A stretch of 64,000 nt of DNA from Rhizobium sp. BT03 (GCF_030053155.1 NZ_CP125643.1:310001-374000); one strand, 5' to 3'; shown: positions 53,760 to 63,714, counted from the first letter of the stretch. Program-made: numbers and translations. Notes: generated from the letters alone by a model not told the origin.

Positions 53760-54779
53760 ATGGTCGCGACAGTTATGAATTCCGAAATCAAATCGGCTCA
53801 GAAGTCTAACCCGCTCAAGGCTCATCGGAGCATCGTCATTGGCTTTGTTCTTCTGGCCTCTCTCTTAGCACTCGGTGCATTGCTGGTCCCCGGCTTCGTA
53901 TCATCCCAAAACGCGCGTTCAATCCTTCTTCTCGCAGCGTTTCTGGGGCTTGCCTCCATTGGCCAGACCCTGTGCGCTCTGGTCGGTGCGCTCGATCTTT
54001 CGATACCATATATTATTGGAGGCGCGAACATCCTCCTTCCCAGCCTTATGGTCGCAGGTATTCCCGCTCCCCTCGCGATGCTGGTTGTCATGCTCCTCGG
54101 TGCGCTTGTCGGGGCCGCCAATGGCGCCCTGAGCTTCCGTCTCCAAGGGCAAGCGCTGATCATGTCGCTCGGAGTTGGCTTCGCGGCCGTCGGTGCGGTC
54201 CAGATCTACACCTCACTCGGCTCGGCGTTTGGTGGTACAGTGTTTGCTCCGGTACCCGAATGGCTGAGGAACATTTCGGCGTTCAACGGAAAGTTTTTCG
54301 GCCTGTCGCTGCCTCCGGTCATCGTGATCTGGGCTATCGTCGCCATCGCGCTTGGATGGTTCATGTACAACACCTGGTTTGGCCGCAGCATTTACGCCGT
54401 CGGCGGAAGCCGGACGGCGGCCGCCCGCCTCGGAATCTCCGAATTCAAGGTCTGGACCGTCATCCATAGCGTCAGCGGTGCCATGTCTGCAATCACGGGC
54501 ATGCTGCTACTAGGGTTTTCCGGTGGTGGCTTCGTCGGCGTGGGCGACCCTTATCTTTTCACCACCGTAGCAGCGGTGGTGATTGGAGGGACGTCGCTTC
54601 TTGGTGGGGCGGGCGGCTATGGCGCGACAGTGCTCGGTGTTCTTGTCCTGACTGTACTGACCTCGCTTCTAGTTGGCCTCGGACTGAACTTTCCGGCGCA
54701 GCAGGCTGTCGTCGGTCTGCTCATCGTTCCGATGGTCGCGATATACGCACGGTCACCACACATTCGAAATCAGATATGA
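53760..54779 (+). CDS. Sugar ABC transporter permease 2 (RbsC type)
   Basis: A 339-aa inner-membrane protein paralogous to permease 1. Characteristic blocks are ALVGALDLSIPYIIGG, NTWFGRSIYAVGGSRTAAARLG and FTTVAAVVIGGTSLLGGAGG. AAGGAGC precedes ATG 53760, 11 bp after the previous stop. With the binding protein and ATPase it completes an importer for a sugar-like solute. Confidence 0.9.
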   Translation: MVATVMNSEIKSAQKSNPLKAHRSIVIGFVLLASLLALGALLVPGFVSSQNARSILLLAAFLGLASIGQTLCALVGALDLSIPYIIGGANILLPSLMVAGIPAPLAMLVVMLLGALVGAANGALSFRLQGQALIMSLGVGFAAVGAVQIYTSLGSAFGGTVFAPVPEWLRNISAFNGKFFGLSLPPVIVIWAIVAIALGWFMYNTWFGRSIYAVGGSRTAAARLGISEFKVWTVIHSVSGAMSAITGMLLLGFSGGGFVGVGDPYLFTTVAAVVIGGTSLLGGAGGYGATVLGVLVLTVLTSLLVGLGLNFPAQQAVVGLLIVPMVAIYARSPHIRNQI

Positions 54780-54802
54780 TCAATGCATAGAAAGGAAGAT
54801 CC

Positions 54803-56290
54803 ATGGCAATCTCCAGCACCCTGCTAGGCCGTTTAAAGGACCAGACTCTCGTTCGCGAGCAGATGCTGGTTGGAGGAAAGTGGTCGAGCGAAGGGGTAAA
54901 CGGCACACGCATCAACGTGCTAAACCCCTCCACGATGGACGTCCTTGCCTCTTTGCCTAGCGCTGGCCTTGCTGAAGTGCGAGCCTCTATCGATGCTGCA
55001 AAGGCTGCACAGAAGAAGTGGGCTAAGGTTTCGGCGAAGGAACGCTCGCTGATCATGCGGAAGTTCTACGAAGAGGTGGTAGCTAACGCTGAAGACCTGG
55101 CCGTAATTCTGACATCGGAAATGGGCAAGCCACTGGCGGAAGCGCGTGGCGAGATTGCTTACGGCGCTTCCTACATCGAATGGTTCGGTGAGGAAGCCAA
55201 GCGTGTCTATGGTGACACCATTCCAGGTCACCAGGCCGACAAGCGACTGCTTGTCATCAAGCAGCCGGTTGGCGTTGTGGCCGCCATCGCTCCTTGGAAC
55301 TTTCCGTCGGCGATGGTGTGCCGCAAGATCGCGCCGGCGCTCGCGTCCGGCTGCGCGATCGTATTCAAGCCTGCTGCCGAGACTCCGTTATCGGCGCTTG
55401 CATTGGCGATCCTCGCGGAGCGTGCCGGAATACCCGATGGCTTGTTCAGCGTCCTCCCGACGGATAATGCAAGAATGTTTGGCGAGGAGGTCTGCTCCAA
55501 CCCGGTCGTCAAGAAACTGACCTTCACCGGTTCGACCGAAGTTGGCCGTATCTTGATGGCGCAAGGCGCCCAGAAGATCATGAAGCTGAGCCTGGAACTC
55601 GGCGGCAATGCGCCGTTTATCGTTTTCGACGATGCAGATCTCGACCAGGCGGTCGAGGGGGCTATGCTTTCTAAGTTTCGTAACGCGGGTCAAACCTGCG
55701 TGTGCGCGAATCGTATTTACGTACAGAGCGGGATCCATGACAGGTTCGTCGAGAAGCTGGCAATGCGCGTGAGTGCCTTGCAGGTTCTTGACGGGTTTGA
55801 GAGCGGGGCGACGATCGGCCCGTTGATCAACGATGAAGCGGTAGCAAAGCTCTATGGTCATATCGATGACGCTGTGACCAAGGGTGCGACTGTCGTGGTT
55901 GGTGGTGACCGCGATGCTCGCGGAGGCACGTTCGTCCAACCAACGCTTCTCTCGGGTGCCACAAAGGATATGAAGGTTGCGCGTGAGGAAACCTTCGCGC
56001 CTCTGGCTCCGGTGTTCAAGTTCGATACTGTCGAGGAAGTCATCGAACTCGCGAACGATACGGAATTCGGCTTGGCAGCCTACTTTTTCGCCAACGACCT
56101 CAGGAACGTTTGGAAGGTCACAGAGGCGCTGGAATACGGCATGGTTGGCGTGAACACGGGTCTGATTTCCACCGAATTAGCGCCATTCGGCGGCGTCAAG
56201 CAATCCGGCTTCGGCCGAGAGGGCTCAAAGTACGGAATGGATGACTTCTTATCCATGAAATACGTCTGCATGGGCGGGATCGGCGCATAG
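54803..56290 (+). CDS. NAD(P)-dependent aldehyde dehydrogenase (succinate-semialdehyde dehydrogenase-like)
   Basis: A 495-aa ALDH of the GabD-like group. Motifs: AAIAPWNFPSAMVCRKIAPA, FTGSTEVGR, the catalytic-base region LELGGNAP, the catalytic Cys in RNAGQTCVCANR, and the C-terminal EEVIELANDTEFGLAAYFFA and FGGVKQSGFGREG. All active-site residues are present. It is the last gene of the cluster, 23 bp after permease 2, and would oxidise a (semi)aldehyde to an acid feeding central metabolism. Confidence 0.93.
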   Translation: MAISSTLLGRLKDQTLVREQMLVGGKWSSEGVNGTRINVLNPSTMDVLASLPSAGLAEVRASIDAAKAAQKKWAKVSAKERSLIMRKFYEEVVANAEDLAVILTSEMGKPLAEARGEIAYGASYIEWFGEEAKRVYGDTIPGHQADKRLLVIKQPVGVVAAIAPWNFPSAMVCRKIAPALASGCAIVFKPAAETPLSALALAILAERAGIPDGLFSVLPTDNARMFGEEVCSNPVVKKLTFTGSTEVGRILMAQGAQKIMKLSLELGGNAPFIVFDDADLDQAVEGAMLSKFRNAGQTCVCANRIYVQSGIHDRFVEKLAMRVSALQVLDGFESGATIGPLINDEAVAKLYGHIDDAVTKGATVVVGGDRDARGGTFVQPTLLSGATKDMKVAREETFAPLAPVFKFDTVEEVIELANDTEFGLAAYFFANDLRNVWKVTEALEYGMVGVNTGLISTELAPFGGVKQSGFGREGSKYGMDDFLSMKYVCMGGIGA

Positions 56291-56574
56291 CGATCGCCCA
56301 AGGGTCGCTCGCCGACTGAACTTAAAGGGGGAGAGGTCTGTTGAATAGAGGCAGGACAGCAACATCCTCTCCGCCGGTTGCGAGGTCTCAAAAGGCTGGA
56401 CTTTTCTAGAGGTTTCGCGGGAGCTGTCCTACGGATCTTCCCTTCCGACCCCTTCTGGGGCCGGCCTTGCAGACGAGATTTCTGCCTGTCTTTTCGATTG
56501 TCGATCCTTCCGCCAATGCCCTACAAGGTAAGTCTTTCCCAGATAGCTTGTAGCCTTCGAAGAGGTAACACGAC

Positions 56575-56760
56575 ATGAACGAGCTGTTGCACCGTGGCGT
56601 TGTCGTTTCAACGTATCGGAGTCCTGAGCAGGAGCATGATCACCACCCGATCGATGCACGCGTTCGTCCTGAAATCGATCAGGCCGACGATGCTGCACGT
56701 GCCAGCGTGGAGGGTCAAGCGAAAGCCATTCGCGTCAACCAGCGACGCGTCAAGGTGTAG
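56575..56760 (+). CDS. Doubtful small hypothetical protein (61 aa)
   Basis: A 61-codon frame with GAAGAGG about 10 bp before ATG 56575. The product is very polar (PEQEHDHHPIDARVRPEIDQ), with no domain. It lies between the aldehyde dehydrogenase and the mobile-element remnants and may be chance. Confidence 0.25.
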   Translation: MNELLHRGVVVSTYRSPEQEHDHHPIDARVRPEIDQADDAARASVEGQAKAIRVNQRRVKV

Positions 56761-56825
56761 TTGTCGGCGGCCGCACCCTCAGTGTCGGTTTGACGTAGCC
56801 GCCGATCTTCGCCGGCGCCAGGCCT

Positions 56826-57813
56826 TTATGGTAGATCCGGATGCGTCCGGGTCATCCAGACGTCAAACGCGTAATGCAGGAAGAGATTCGATAGGATCGG
56901 GCTGACCACGCCCCCTTGCGGGGTACCACGCATCCGCTCAATGACTTCTCCGTTCTTTTCCATAGGCGCGGTCAACCATCTTTCGATGTAGAGCAGAGCC
57001 CAGTTGCATTTAACGTCTTTTCTGACCGTCTTCAGCAAGAGATCATGCGGAAGATTGTCGAACAGCTTTGATGTCGGATTCCGGATCAATCATCTGCTTG
57101 ACCACCATCTGCGCGATCCGATCACTGACCGCCGGTTCCAGATCTTGTAGAGATTTCTCGCAAGGTCTTTGTCAAACATCTCCAGGGTCTCACCGTCCAC
57201 CCGGCTGCACCACGGTTGGCTTTGACCGCTTTGTAAGCTTCGTACACTTGCCGCTTCTCAATCCGAAACGGCTTGTCTGTCGTACCTATCGAAGTCATCC
57301 TGTTTCCAGTTGTTCCAAACAATACGACCACCTGATCCGATCCCTTTGCTCCGGCCCCATTACAGGGCCCTCAACGCTCATACGGATCGGTCCGCCCCAG
57401 TCTCCTGCATCGGTACTCTCGCCTTACGGTTTCTCCGCTTGGGCTTCTCCCTTGGCATCAGGAGCCTGGTTCCTGCAGTTCCGGGTGAAAGCCTGTGTCC
57501 AACTCACGCCCCCTCTACGCCGGTCGCCGCCCGCCCAATCATCAGGCACCCGGCGGACTTGTCCCAGGATGACGAAACAGTCCTGGTTTCGACGACGCTT
57601 ATATTCATAACGGCGCGTCTTCGGAGGGTTCACTTTCGTTCGTCTTCGGACACGCACCTGCTCGGATCTCGTCCGAACTTTTCATCCGGCGCTCACCACC
57701 ACGGCTCTTTACCGCAGCAGCTCGGACTGGTTTGAGACCCGCTCCTGAAAGCCGATCCCGGAGGGCCATCCTCCATCATTCACGCAGCTTCACGTTACGG
57801 GGTTAGCTCACAC
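56826..57813 (-). mobile_element. Group II intron fragment inserted in an IS630 remnant
   Basis: On the minus strand the sequence starts at 57813 with GTGTGAGC, matching the GTGYG 5' end of group II introns, followed by about 480 bp of GC-rich structured sequence suited to domain I. The intron-encoded reverse transcriptase is present only in pieces: an N-terminal part (EKRQVYEAYKAVKANRGAAG, 57300-57180) and, after a frameshift, the catalytic-region part with GTPQGGVVSPILSNLFLHYA. The YADD box, maturase domain and 3' domains V/VI are missing, so it cannot move by itself. Confidence 0.75.
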
Positions 57814-58297
57814 TGAACTCCTTCCGTGCCTCTGCAGCACACTTTCGTCGATGAAGATCAGTTTCTCCGGATCGAGGTCCAATTGACCATCGAACCAGGC
57901 GCGCCGGCGCTTCAGGACGTCCGGTCGGTCCTGCTCCAGTGCGTGTGCGGTCTTTTTTAAAGGTCCACCCACGGCTTCGAAGCCAAGCGCCAAGTGCGCT
58001 GCGGCTGATCTTCACCTGCCGCTCGACGGACAAGCGCTCAACCATCTCATCGAGCGTCACATCCCTACGCTCGTTGATCAACGCGACAACGAATTCCTCG
58101 TGTGCATCCACTGCCGAAGGTCGTCTCCAGCCCTGTGGCCGAGCAGTCAGCTCACCCTCTTTCGCTCTTGCAATCCAGCGGATCGCCGTCGAAATCCCAA
58201 CTCCGAAACGAGCCGCAGCCTGTCGAGCCGACATGCCCGCCGCAGACGCTTTCAAAACCCGTATTCGAAGATCATCGCTCAGGGCCTGTCCCATCAT
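57814..58297 (-). pseudogene. IS630-family transposase, 5' part only
   Basis: From ATG 58297 an IS630-type N-terminal HTH region (LRIRVLKASAAGMSARQAAA, GISTAIRWIARAKEG) and middle part (VERLSVERQVKISRSALGAW) are intact. A frameshift near 57955 moves the catalytic segment KKTAHALEQDRPDVLKRRRA and EKLIFIDES to another frame. The gene then stops where the group II intron starts at 57813. The second half with the remaining DDE residues is absent. Confidence 0.8.
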
Positions 58298-58692
58298 CCA
58301 CCTCTTCTCTGTGGAGTTGAATCAGCTTCGATGGACGCCGTCACATCACAATCGATTCATCGATCGCAGGACTTGCTCTAGGTCGCTCGTGGCGGGGCGA
58401 AACTCGGTTGCTGAAAACGATGATGCTCTTCGAACGGCGCCAAATAAAATTTTGCCGGCTGCATCCTCCTTGTAAGCGCGGACGATCCATTGGACGCCTG
58501 ACTATCCTTAAAACGTCGTCTTTTTGCATTCGAGACGGGCAGGAAAGGCTTCATTAACCAACGCAACCAATAGGTATTCTCAGCTATGTCACAGACCCAC
58601 AAGATTGATCTGCCGTTCGAATGAATGAAACGGCAATTGGAAGATTTGAGTAGACAAGTCGATCGTCCACCTCACCTAAAAGGTTTGCCTTT

Positions 58693-60702
58693 ATGCCCAA
58701 GTCCATTAGACTCGCTTTATCTTTGATATTTGTTCTGCTCTCTCTTCTCGCGGCGGGCCAGGGCATCGTGAGTATCGTCAAGCTGCTGTCCATTAGGAGC
58801 AATATATCCGAAGTTGCCAGCAACTGGCTGCCATCGATCGATGTGATAAATCGGATCAATACGATCACCGGGGACTACCGCATCCTGCAGTTCAGGCTGG
58901 TGACAAACTCATCAGATTCGACGAGCCTTGCGCATAATATCACCACCTTCCGCCAGAAGATGGAGGATCTCGCGAATGCCCGTGGTGAATATGAGCCGAT
59001 GGTGACATCCGGCGAGGAGCGTCAGGCCTATGACGCGTTCTCCGCTTTGTGGACGCAATATCAGGAGGATGGCGAGCGGATTGTTAAACTAATGCAGGCA
59101 GGCAAGAAGGATGAAGCATTTGCTCTTCTAACGAGTGACGCCACGACGAAACTGTATAATGATAGCGGAGCGCTCCTTGACCAGGATGTCGCAGTTAACA
59201 AGCGTGGTGGAGTCGCGGCCGTCGGAAACACGATGGGCGCCGTTTCATCGACGGTTTTGGTCACCATTCTTGCCATGGCGCTGGCAACTACGACGGGCAT
59301 TATAGCCCTGCTTTACTGCATCCGGAAGATTACCGATCCGATCTCGCGGTTGACTACCACGATGGGCGTACTGGCAGATGGTAATCTCGACACTGAGGTT
59401 CCTTTCGCAATGCGCGCCGACGAAATCGGCAAGATGTCGAGAGCCGTTGAGGTATTCAAGCAAAACAGCATCAAGGCCCGCGATCTGAACGCGCAGGAGG
59501 CCGCGTTGCAGGCCAAGAGCGCCGACTTGCAGTCGAGCATTGCCGAGGTGGTGTCAGCCGCCGTAGCCGGTGACTTCACCCATCGCATCACCAAGAAATA
59601 CGGCGATGCGGCTCTCGACCGTTTTGCAGGAAGCGTCAACGAGCTGGTCACCTCTGTTGACCGGGGCATCGCCGAAACTCGCCGAGTTATCTCAGCGCTT
59701 GCCGATGGGGATCTGACGGAAAACATGTGCGGCGAGTTTCAGGGAGCCTTTGGTGAACTGAAGAGTAATGTCAACGCCACCATGGCAGCCCTTCGATCCG
59801 TATTAGGCGAGGTTCGCTCCGCCGTCGACACGATCAACGGCGGAGCCGGCGAGATGCGCATCGCCTCAGGCGACCTTTCAAAGCGCACGGAACAGCAAGC
59901 CGCGGCCCTGGAGGAGACCTCTTCGGCGCTTGAGGAAATCACGGTGGCGGTAAAAAGCTCGACAGAAAGAGCCACGGAAGCCAGCCATATGGTCGATGAG
60001 GCACGCAGAAGCACCGAGCAGTCGAGCGCGGTTGTCAAAGACGCGGTCGCCGCCATGGGCCGCATCGAGCAGGCCTCGGATGAAATCGGCCAGATCATTA
60101 ACGTCATTGACGAGATCGCCTTCCAGACCAATCTTTTGGCCCTTAACGCCGGCGTCGAGGCGGCGCGTGCGGGTGACGCTGGAAAGGGTTTCGCCGTTGT
60201 GGCTCAGGAGGTGCGTGAACTGGCACAGCGCTCCGCCACTGCCGCCAAGGATATCAAGGCGCTGATCAACCGGTCCGGCGACGAGGTCAAAACTGGGGTC
60301 AGGCTGGTAACGGCCACAGGCGATGCCCTTGGTCTAATCCGAGGCCACGTGATCAAGGTGAACGAGCACGTTCATACGATCTCGACGGCGGCACGAGAGC
60401 AATCGACCGGGCTGGCGGAAGTCAGCACTGCGGTCAACCAGATGGATCAGACGACCCAGCAGAATGCGGCGATGGTGGAAGAATCGACGGCGGCCACCAA
60501 CCGGTTGGCGGATGAGGCTTCCAATCTGGCGCGGCTTATTGCGCGCTTCAGGCTCGACGGTTCGACTGTTGTACGGCGTGTTGCCCACCAGAACGGTAAG
60601 CCGGCCGCCTCGCCAGCGCGTGCCCTCTCCCAGAAGCTTGCCGGCGCCTTCGGCGGACGTACTACAGCCGCTGTCGCGACTAAGGAATGGGAAGAGTTTT
60701 AA
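58693..60702 (+). CDS. Methyl-accepting chemotaxis protein
   Basis: A 669-aa inner-membrane chemoreceptor. A first transmembrane helix lies at about residues 4-26 ([20 protein letters not shown]), then a helical periplasmic ligand-binding domain of four-helix-bundle type to about 180. A second transmembrane helix ([20 protein letters not shown]) follows, then HAMP (about 215-270). The signalling domain has the conserved hairpin [20 protein letters not shown]. There is no CheB/CheR-binding pentapeptide at the C-terminus. A dead cheW lies directly downstream. The ligand is unknown. Confidence 0.93.
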   Translation: MPKSIRLALSLIFVLLSLLAAGQGIVSIVKLLSIRSNISEVASNWLPSIDVINRINTITGDYRILQFRLVTNSSDSTSLAHNITTFRQKMEDLANARGEYEPMVTSGEERQAYDAFSALWTQYQEDGERIVKLMQAGKKDEAFALLTSDATTKLYNDSGALLDQDVAVNKRGGVAAVGNTMGAVSSTVLVTILAMALATTTGIIALLYCIRKITDPISRLTTTMGVLADGNLDTEVPFAMRADEIGKMSRAVEVFKQNSIKARDLNAQEAALQAKSADLQSSIAEVVSAAVAGDFTHRITKKYGDAALDRFAGSVNELVTSVDRGIAETRRVISALADGDLTENMCGEFQGAFGELKSNVNATMAALRSVLGEVRSAVDTINGGAGEMRIASGDLSKRTEQQAAALEETSSALEEITVAVKSSTERATEASHMVDEARRSTEQSSAVVKDAVAAMGRIEQASDEIGQIINVIDEIAFQTNLLALNAGVEAARAGDAGKGFAVVAQEVRELAQRSATAAKDIKALINRSGDEVKTGVRLVTATGDALGLIRGHVIKVNEHVHTISTAAREQSTGLAEVSTAVNQMDQTTQQNAAMVEESTAATNRLADEASNLARLIARFRLDGSTVVRRVAHQNGKPAASPARALSQKLAGAFGGRTTAAVATKEWEEF

Positions 60703-60765
60703 TGAATCATGTCATAATTCACCGCAGGATATTATCGGTTTCCATCTGGCAGCCAGCAGTTCTGC

Positions 60766-61026
60766 ATGAAGACGACGTTGATCCCGGAAATCCGGGGGTT
60801 AGCAGAGGCGACGCCGCTGCCCCTAACGCATGTTCTCGGTTCAGGGATCTGCCGGTTCTGTCATTCCGGTGATAGAGCTTGCTGCCGAGATAACCAATCC
60901 CATCGGTCTAGCCACAGCGCCATTGTCGTCGTTGAGGTAGCAGATGGTATCATCGGCCCGGTCGTCGATCAGGTCTCTGGCATTCTATCGATCAACGGCG
61001 ATCGGATCCAACCGGTTCGGACTTAG
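60766..61026 (+). pseudogene. CheW remnant downstream of the chemoreceptor
   Basis: Pieces of CheW appear in alternating frames: EIRGLAEATPLPLTH near the start, GSVIPVIELAAEITNP in a second frame (about 60855-60905), and AIVVVEVADGIIGPVVDQVSGIL in the first frame again. The N-terminal beta strands are missing and at least two frameshifts are required, so it is not functional. Confidence 0.65.
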
Positions 61027-61223
61027 GCGCGACTTCGACCCAACCTTCAGCTACGGAATCACTCCGCTTGAACAAGGGATGGAATGCTTCCTTAGTTTTG
61101 AGCAAAGGTTTGGCACCAATCAGGACGCATCGCAGCTGCCTAGCAGACTTTTGCTTTTTCACCTTCCGCGACTGTCTTCCTTCAAGACGCGGAGTATTAA
61201 CGAAATTCAACGAGAGTTCGAAG

Positions 61224-61409
61224 ATGTCCAAAGTTATCGCAATCAATTTCGGGCAACAGGCTAAGACAGATACCCACTTAGAAAGCCACGAAGATGCACA
61301 GTCGCAGCGCCTGGAGCAAGAGCGGCTGCAAATGATCCAAATCACCAATCACCTTGAAGCACTGTACGCTCGGCTGCTGACCGTCTGTGGCGACAGACCG
61401 AAAAATTAA
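61224..61409 (+). CDS. Small hypothetical protein (61 aa)
   Basis: A 61-aa polar, Gln/Glu-rich frame (starts MSKVIAINFGQQAK, ends LTVCGDRPKN) with CGAGAG upstream of ATG 61224. It is predicted to be helical in the centre (QRLEQERLQMIQITNHLEAL), with no known domain. It lies between the cheW remnant and the AraC gene. Function unknown. Confidence 0.45.
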   Translation: MSKVIAINFGQQAKTDTHLESHEDAQSQRLEQERLQMIQITNHLEALYARLLTVCGDRPKN

Positions 61410-61479
61410 GGGCGCAGCGATGGTATAGCCCGGTGGAGCGCTGCGAACCACAGCGCCATCGCGAAGGGCTATTTCCGGG

Positions 61480-62514
61480 TCAGCTTTCGGGCGGAGAGGC
61501 CTGCGAAGCACACATAGATCGCCTATGCGGCAGAACATCGCTCATATGCACTGTTTTAGATGGCAGTTCGCCGTAACGTCTCTTGTACTCTGCAGCAAAA
61601 CGGCCGAGGTGTGTGAAGCCCCACTTAAGCGCTATTTCCGAAACGCTGATTTTAGCGCCGTTTTGCAGCAGTTCCTGTCGAGCTGCGCACATACGCAAGT
61701 CTCGGAGGTGCATTGTGGGGCTGGTATTACGAAATTGTCGGAAGCCGTGCTGCAAAGTCCGCACGCTGACCTTGGCCGCAGCGGCGATATCGTTAAGGGA
61801 AATGGGTTGAGCCATATGCTCTTCCATAAACTCCATTGCCCGTTTCACGTGGCGAGGCGTGGGAGACGGAGACGGACGACGAAGTTCATCGGTATAGCGA
61901 TGCATACAGCTTTCGATCAAAAGGTACTCTATCGCGTCGAGGAGCGAGCTATAGGCCGACGGGCATTGTCGCAGAGCCCCCCCGGCACTGAGGCCGCGAT
62001 GGGCAGACAGGGCTAGTTCTCGCATGAGCGTTCCCGCGCTCGATGCAAGATCAAGGGTCGGCTGAATTTGCAGATTTCCGCTGATCGTCCGATCGAGCAT
62101 GCGAGAAAGCTTGTCACGCAAGGATTGCGTATCGATCGTCAATGACAGTTGAGATCTTATGCCATCTTGTCGGGCATTCAGCGGAGCATTTGCAACATGC
62201 GGCGACTCTACCTGTTGCCCAGACCAATGAAAGACTGCATTCCCGGACGCCGGCAGGAAGACCGTTACGACGTCAACTGGGGAATCTATCATGACCGAGA
62301 ACGCCCCTTCATGATGGGCATCCGCAACGCCAAAACCATCAAGGGAAATTCGACTGCAGCGAGAGTTAAGCGATCTACTGTCGTGTTGAGCAAGGTCAGA
62401 GGACGCCAGGGGCGATGATATCAAAGGCAAAAGACGTTCGGGATCGGAGCCCTCGATAAAGTTGTCTTTCACTAAGGTCCCTTCATCGGGCTTGCTGAAC
62501 AAACTTTCGGTCAT
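61480..62514 (-). CDS. AraC-family transcriptional regulator
   Basis: A 344-aa regulator. The N-terminal two thirds form a ligand-sensing/dimerisation domain of AraC_binding_2 type (about 20-200). The C-terminal double helix-turn-helix (about 225-330) has AQPISLNDIAAAAKVSVRTL with GFRQFRNTSPTMHLRDLRM, then VSEIALKWGFTHLGRFAAEY. A final Ser/Pro-rich tail follows. It is transcribed divergently from the region containing operator site 5. The target genes and inducer are not evident. Confidence 0.9.
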   Translation of the reverse strand: MTESLFSKPDEGTLVKDNFIEGSDPERLLPLISSPLASSDLAQHDSRSLNSRCSRISLDGFGVADAHHEGAFSVMIDSPVDVVTVFLPASGNAVFHWSGQQVESPHVANAPLNARQDGIRSQLSLTIDTQSLRDKLSRMLDRTISGNLQIQPTLDLASSAGTLMRELALSAHRGLSAGGALRQCPSAYSSLLDAIEYLLIESCMHRYTDELRRPSPSPTPRHVKRAMEFMEEHMAQPISLNDIAAAAKVSVRTLQHGFRQFRNTSPTMHLRDLRMCAARQELLQNGAKISVSEIALKWGFTHLGRFAAEYKRRYGELPSKTVHMSDVLPHRRSMCASQASPPES

Positions 62515-62804
62515 CCAATATAAACCTATCTATGAACACCAACTCGCACATGCCGGGACTAGTTTTCCAAACCTTCAAAGCTCGAGACCGGATGGCGTGC
62601 GAGCGATTTTGATCGCGTACATGACCGATTCGGACCTTTGTGGAGGCCGGTTGAATCTCTCATTCCCTAGGCTTTCGTCATGGCGGATCATCACCAGCAC
62701 CGACATCCACGTTCTCCCGCTCGAGATGGCCTCCTAGTTTTTCAGCGCTGCAGTTGGGAAGCCTCTAATGATGCGATGACTGGCTTCCACAAGCCTCGAA
62801 CAGA
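62515..62804. other. Intergenic region upstream of the AraC gene
   Basis: It should hold the AraC promoter. No gene or repeat recognised. Confidence 0.4.
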
Positions 62805-62822
62805 TTGACAGATTGTCTGATA
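62805..62822 (+). promoter_or_regulatory. GntR-type operator overlapping a -35 box, site 5
   Basis: TTGACAGATTGTCTGATA is identical over 18 bases to site 3 at 47111. A TAATGC -10-like hexamer follows after 17 bases. No clear gene follows on the plus strand within 800 bp. Confidence 0.6.
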
Positions 62823-63556
62823 TACGTTAATGCTATTCCTGATCAAAGGCAAGGCAGCATCAGGGAAATCTGCCACGGTTCTAGTGGAGTTCCCGCACGG
62901 CAAATCAATCTAAAGATGCCTCCCAAGGCGAGGGGTGACGGGCTGCTTTCGATCGCAGCCCGTCACGGGAAGGGTGGGAGTGCTATGAGTGGGAGAGAAC
63001 CTACGCCAACCGACCTTGGAGGCCGTTGAGTCGACACGGAGAAAAATGATTGTGCTGTAGGATGGCCCCACGATTTCGCCACACGCTGGTCCTCTTAACC
63101 TGCGCATCAGCATACTTCGGTTATGACGTATAAGAGAGGCACGCTCCAGGCTCAACACTCGGAGACGCAAAGACGTCGACGAGTTCTTTTGGCCTACTAA
63201 GCGAGGCGGTCGCGGCAAATATCAATGCGTAAGCCGCGCCTCGTCGCATTGAGTTGACTTTGCGCTCTTCTTAGCGGGTACGGACTCCGGGCGTCTGATT
63301 GGGCAAAAGAAGAGCTTAAGGACGAAACCTGATGATGGTCAAACAGCTTGTGCTGCCATAGGCGTGCTGTTGTCTGTGCCGCGCGAACGCGAAAAGCGCG
63401 ATCAAATCGGAACGTGGCGGCGAGAGAAGACTAACAGGAAAGACCACATCAAACTCAACCGGGTGTCGGAATACCGATGCTTACGGCATTGCGTGCATGA
63501 GGCCTCAAAATGACGCCGGTCTCGACATGTGTCCGCCGAAAATCGCAAAAAAGGAA
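62823..63556. other. Region between operator sites 5 and 6, no confident gene
   Basis: About 730 bp with only short frames. A perfect 12-bp stem-loop (62935-62966) lies about 110 bp after site 5; otherwise nothing recognised. It may hold decayed sequence or a non-coding RNA. Confidence 0.4.
62935..62966 (+). repeat. Perfect 12-bp stem-loop
   Basis: GTGACGGGCTGC (62935-62946) pairs with GCAGCCCGTCAC (62955-62966) around an 8-nt loop. It is followed by GGGAAGGG rather than T-residues, so it is not a classical terminator. Confidence 0.6.
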
Positions 63557-63576
63557 TTGACAGATTGTCGGACAAA
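63557..63576 (+). promoter_or_regulatory. GntR-type operator, site 6
   Basis: TTGACAGATTGTCGGACAA contains the same 5' 13 bases as sites 2, 3 and 5, and forms a perfect TTGTC-G-GACAA palindrome at its 3' part. A -10-like TACTAT lies near 63582. It is 67 bp upstream of the leader frame of the SDR gene. Confidence 0.6.
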
Positions 63577-63642
63577 AATTTTACTATATCGCCCGCGCAT
63601 TGCTTGTTCGCGGGAGACGCAGCGACGGACCGGGAGTTATAA

Positions 63643-63714
63643 GTGCTAAACTTGGCCAAAAATGCACAAATTGTCGACCTTCTTAATCTGCCGGAAGCGG
63701 CGACCGGCGCGTGA
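63643..63714 (+). CDS. Short leader frame coupled to the SDR gene (23 aa)
   Basis: A GTG-initiated 23-codon frame (starts MLNLAKNAQIVDLLNLPEAA) with CGGGAG 6 bp upstream, whose stop overlaps the GTG of the next gene (GTGA). It could be a coupled leader peptide, or the first part of a frameshifted longer gene. Confidence 0.35.
   Translation: MLNLAKNAQIVDLLNLPEAATGA

Noticed and set aside
62910..63218. 102-codon minus-strand frame
   Set aside because: No domain, Arg/Leu-rich composition, no RBS, and it overlaps the stem-loop.
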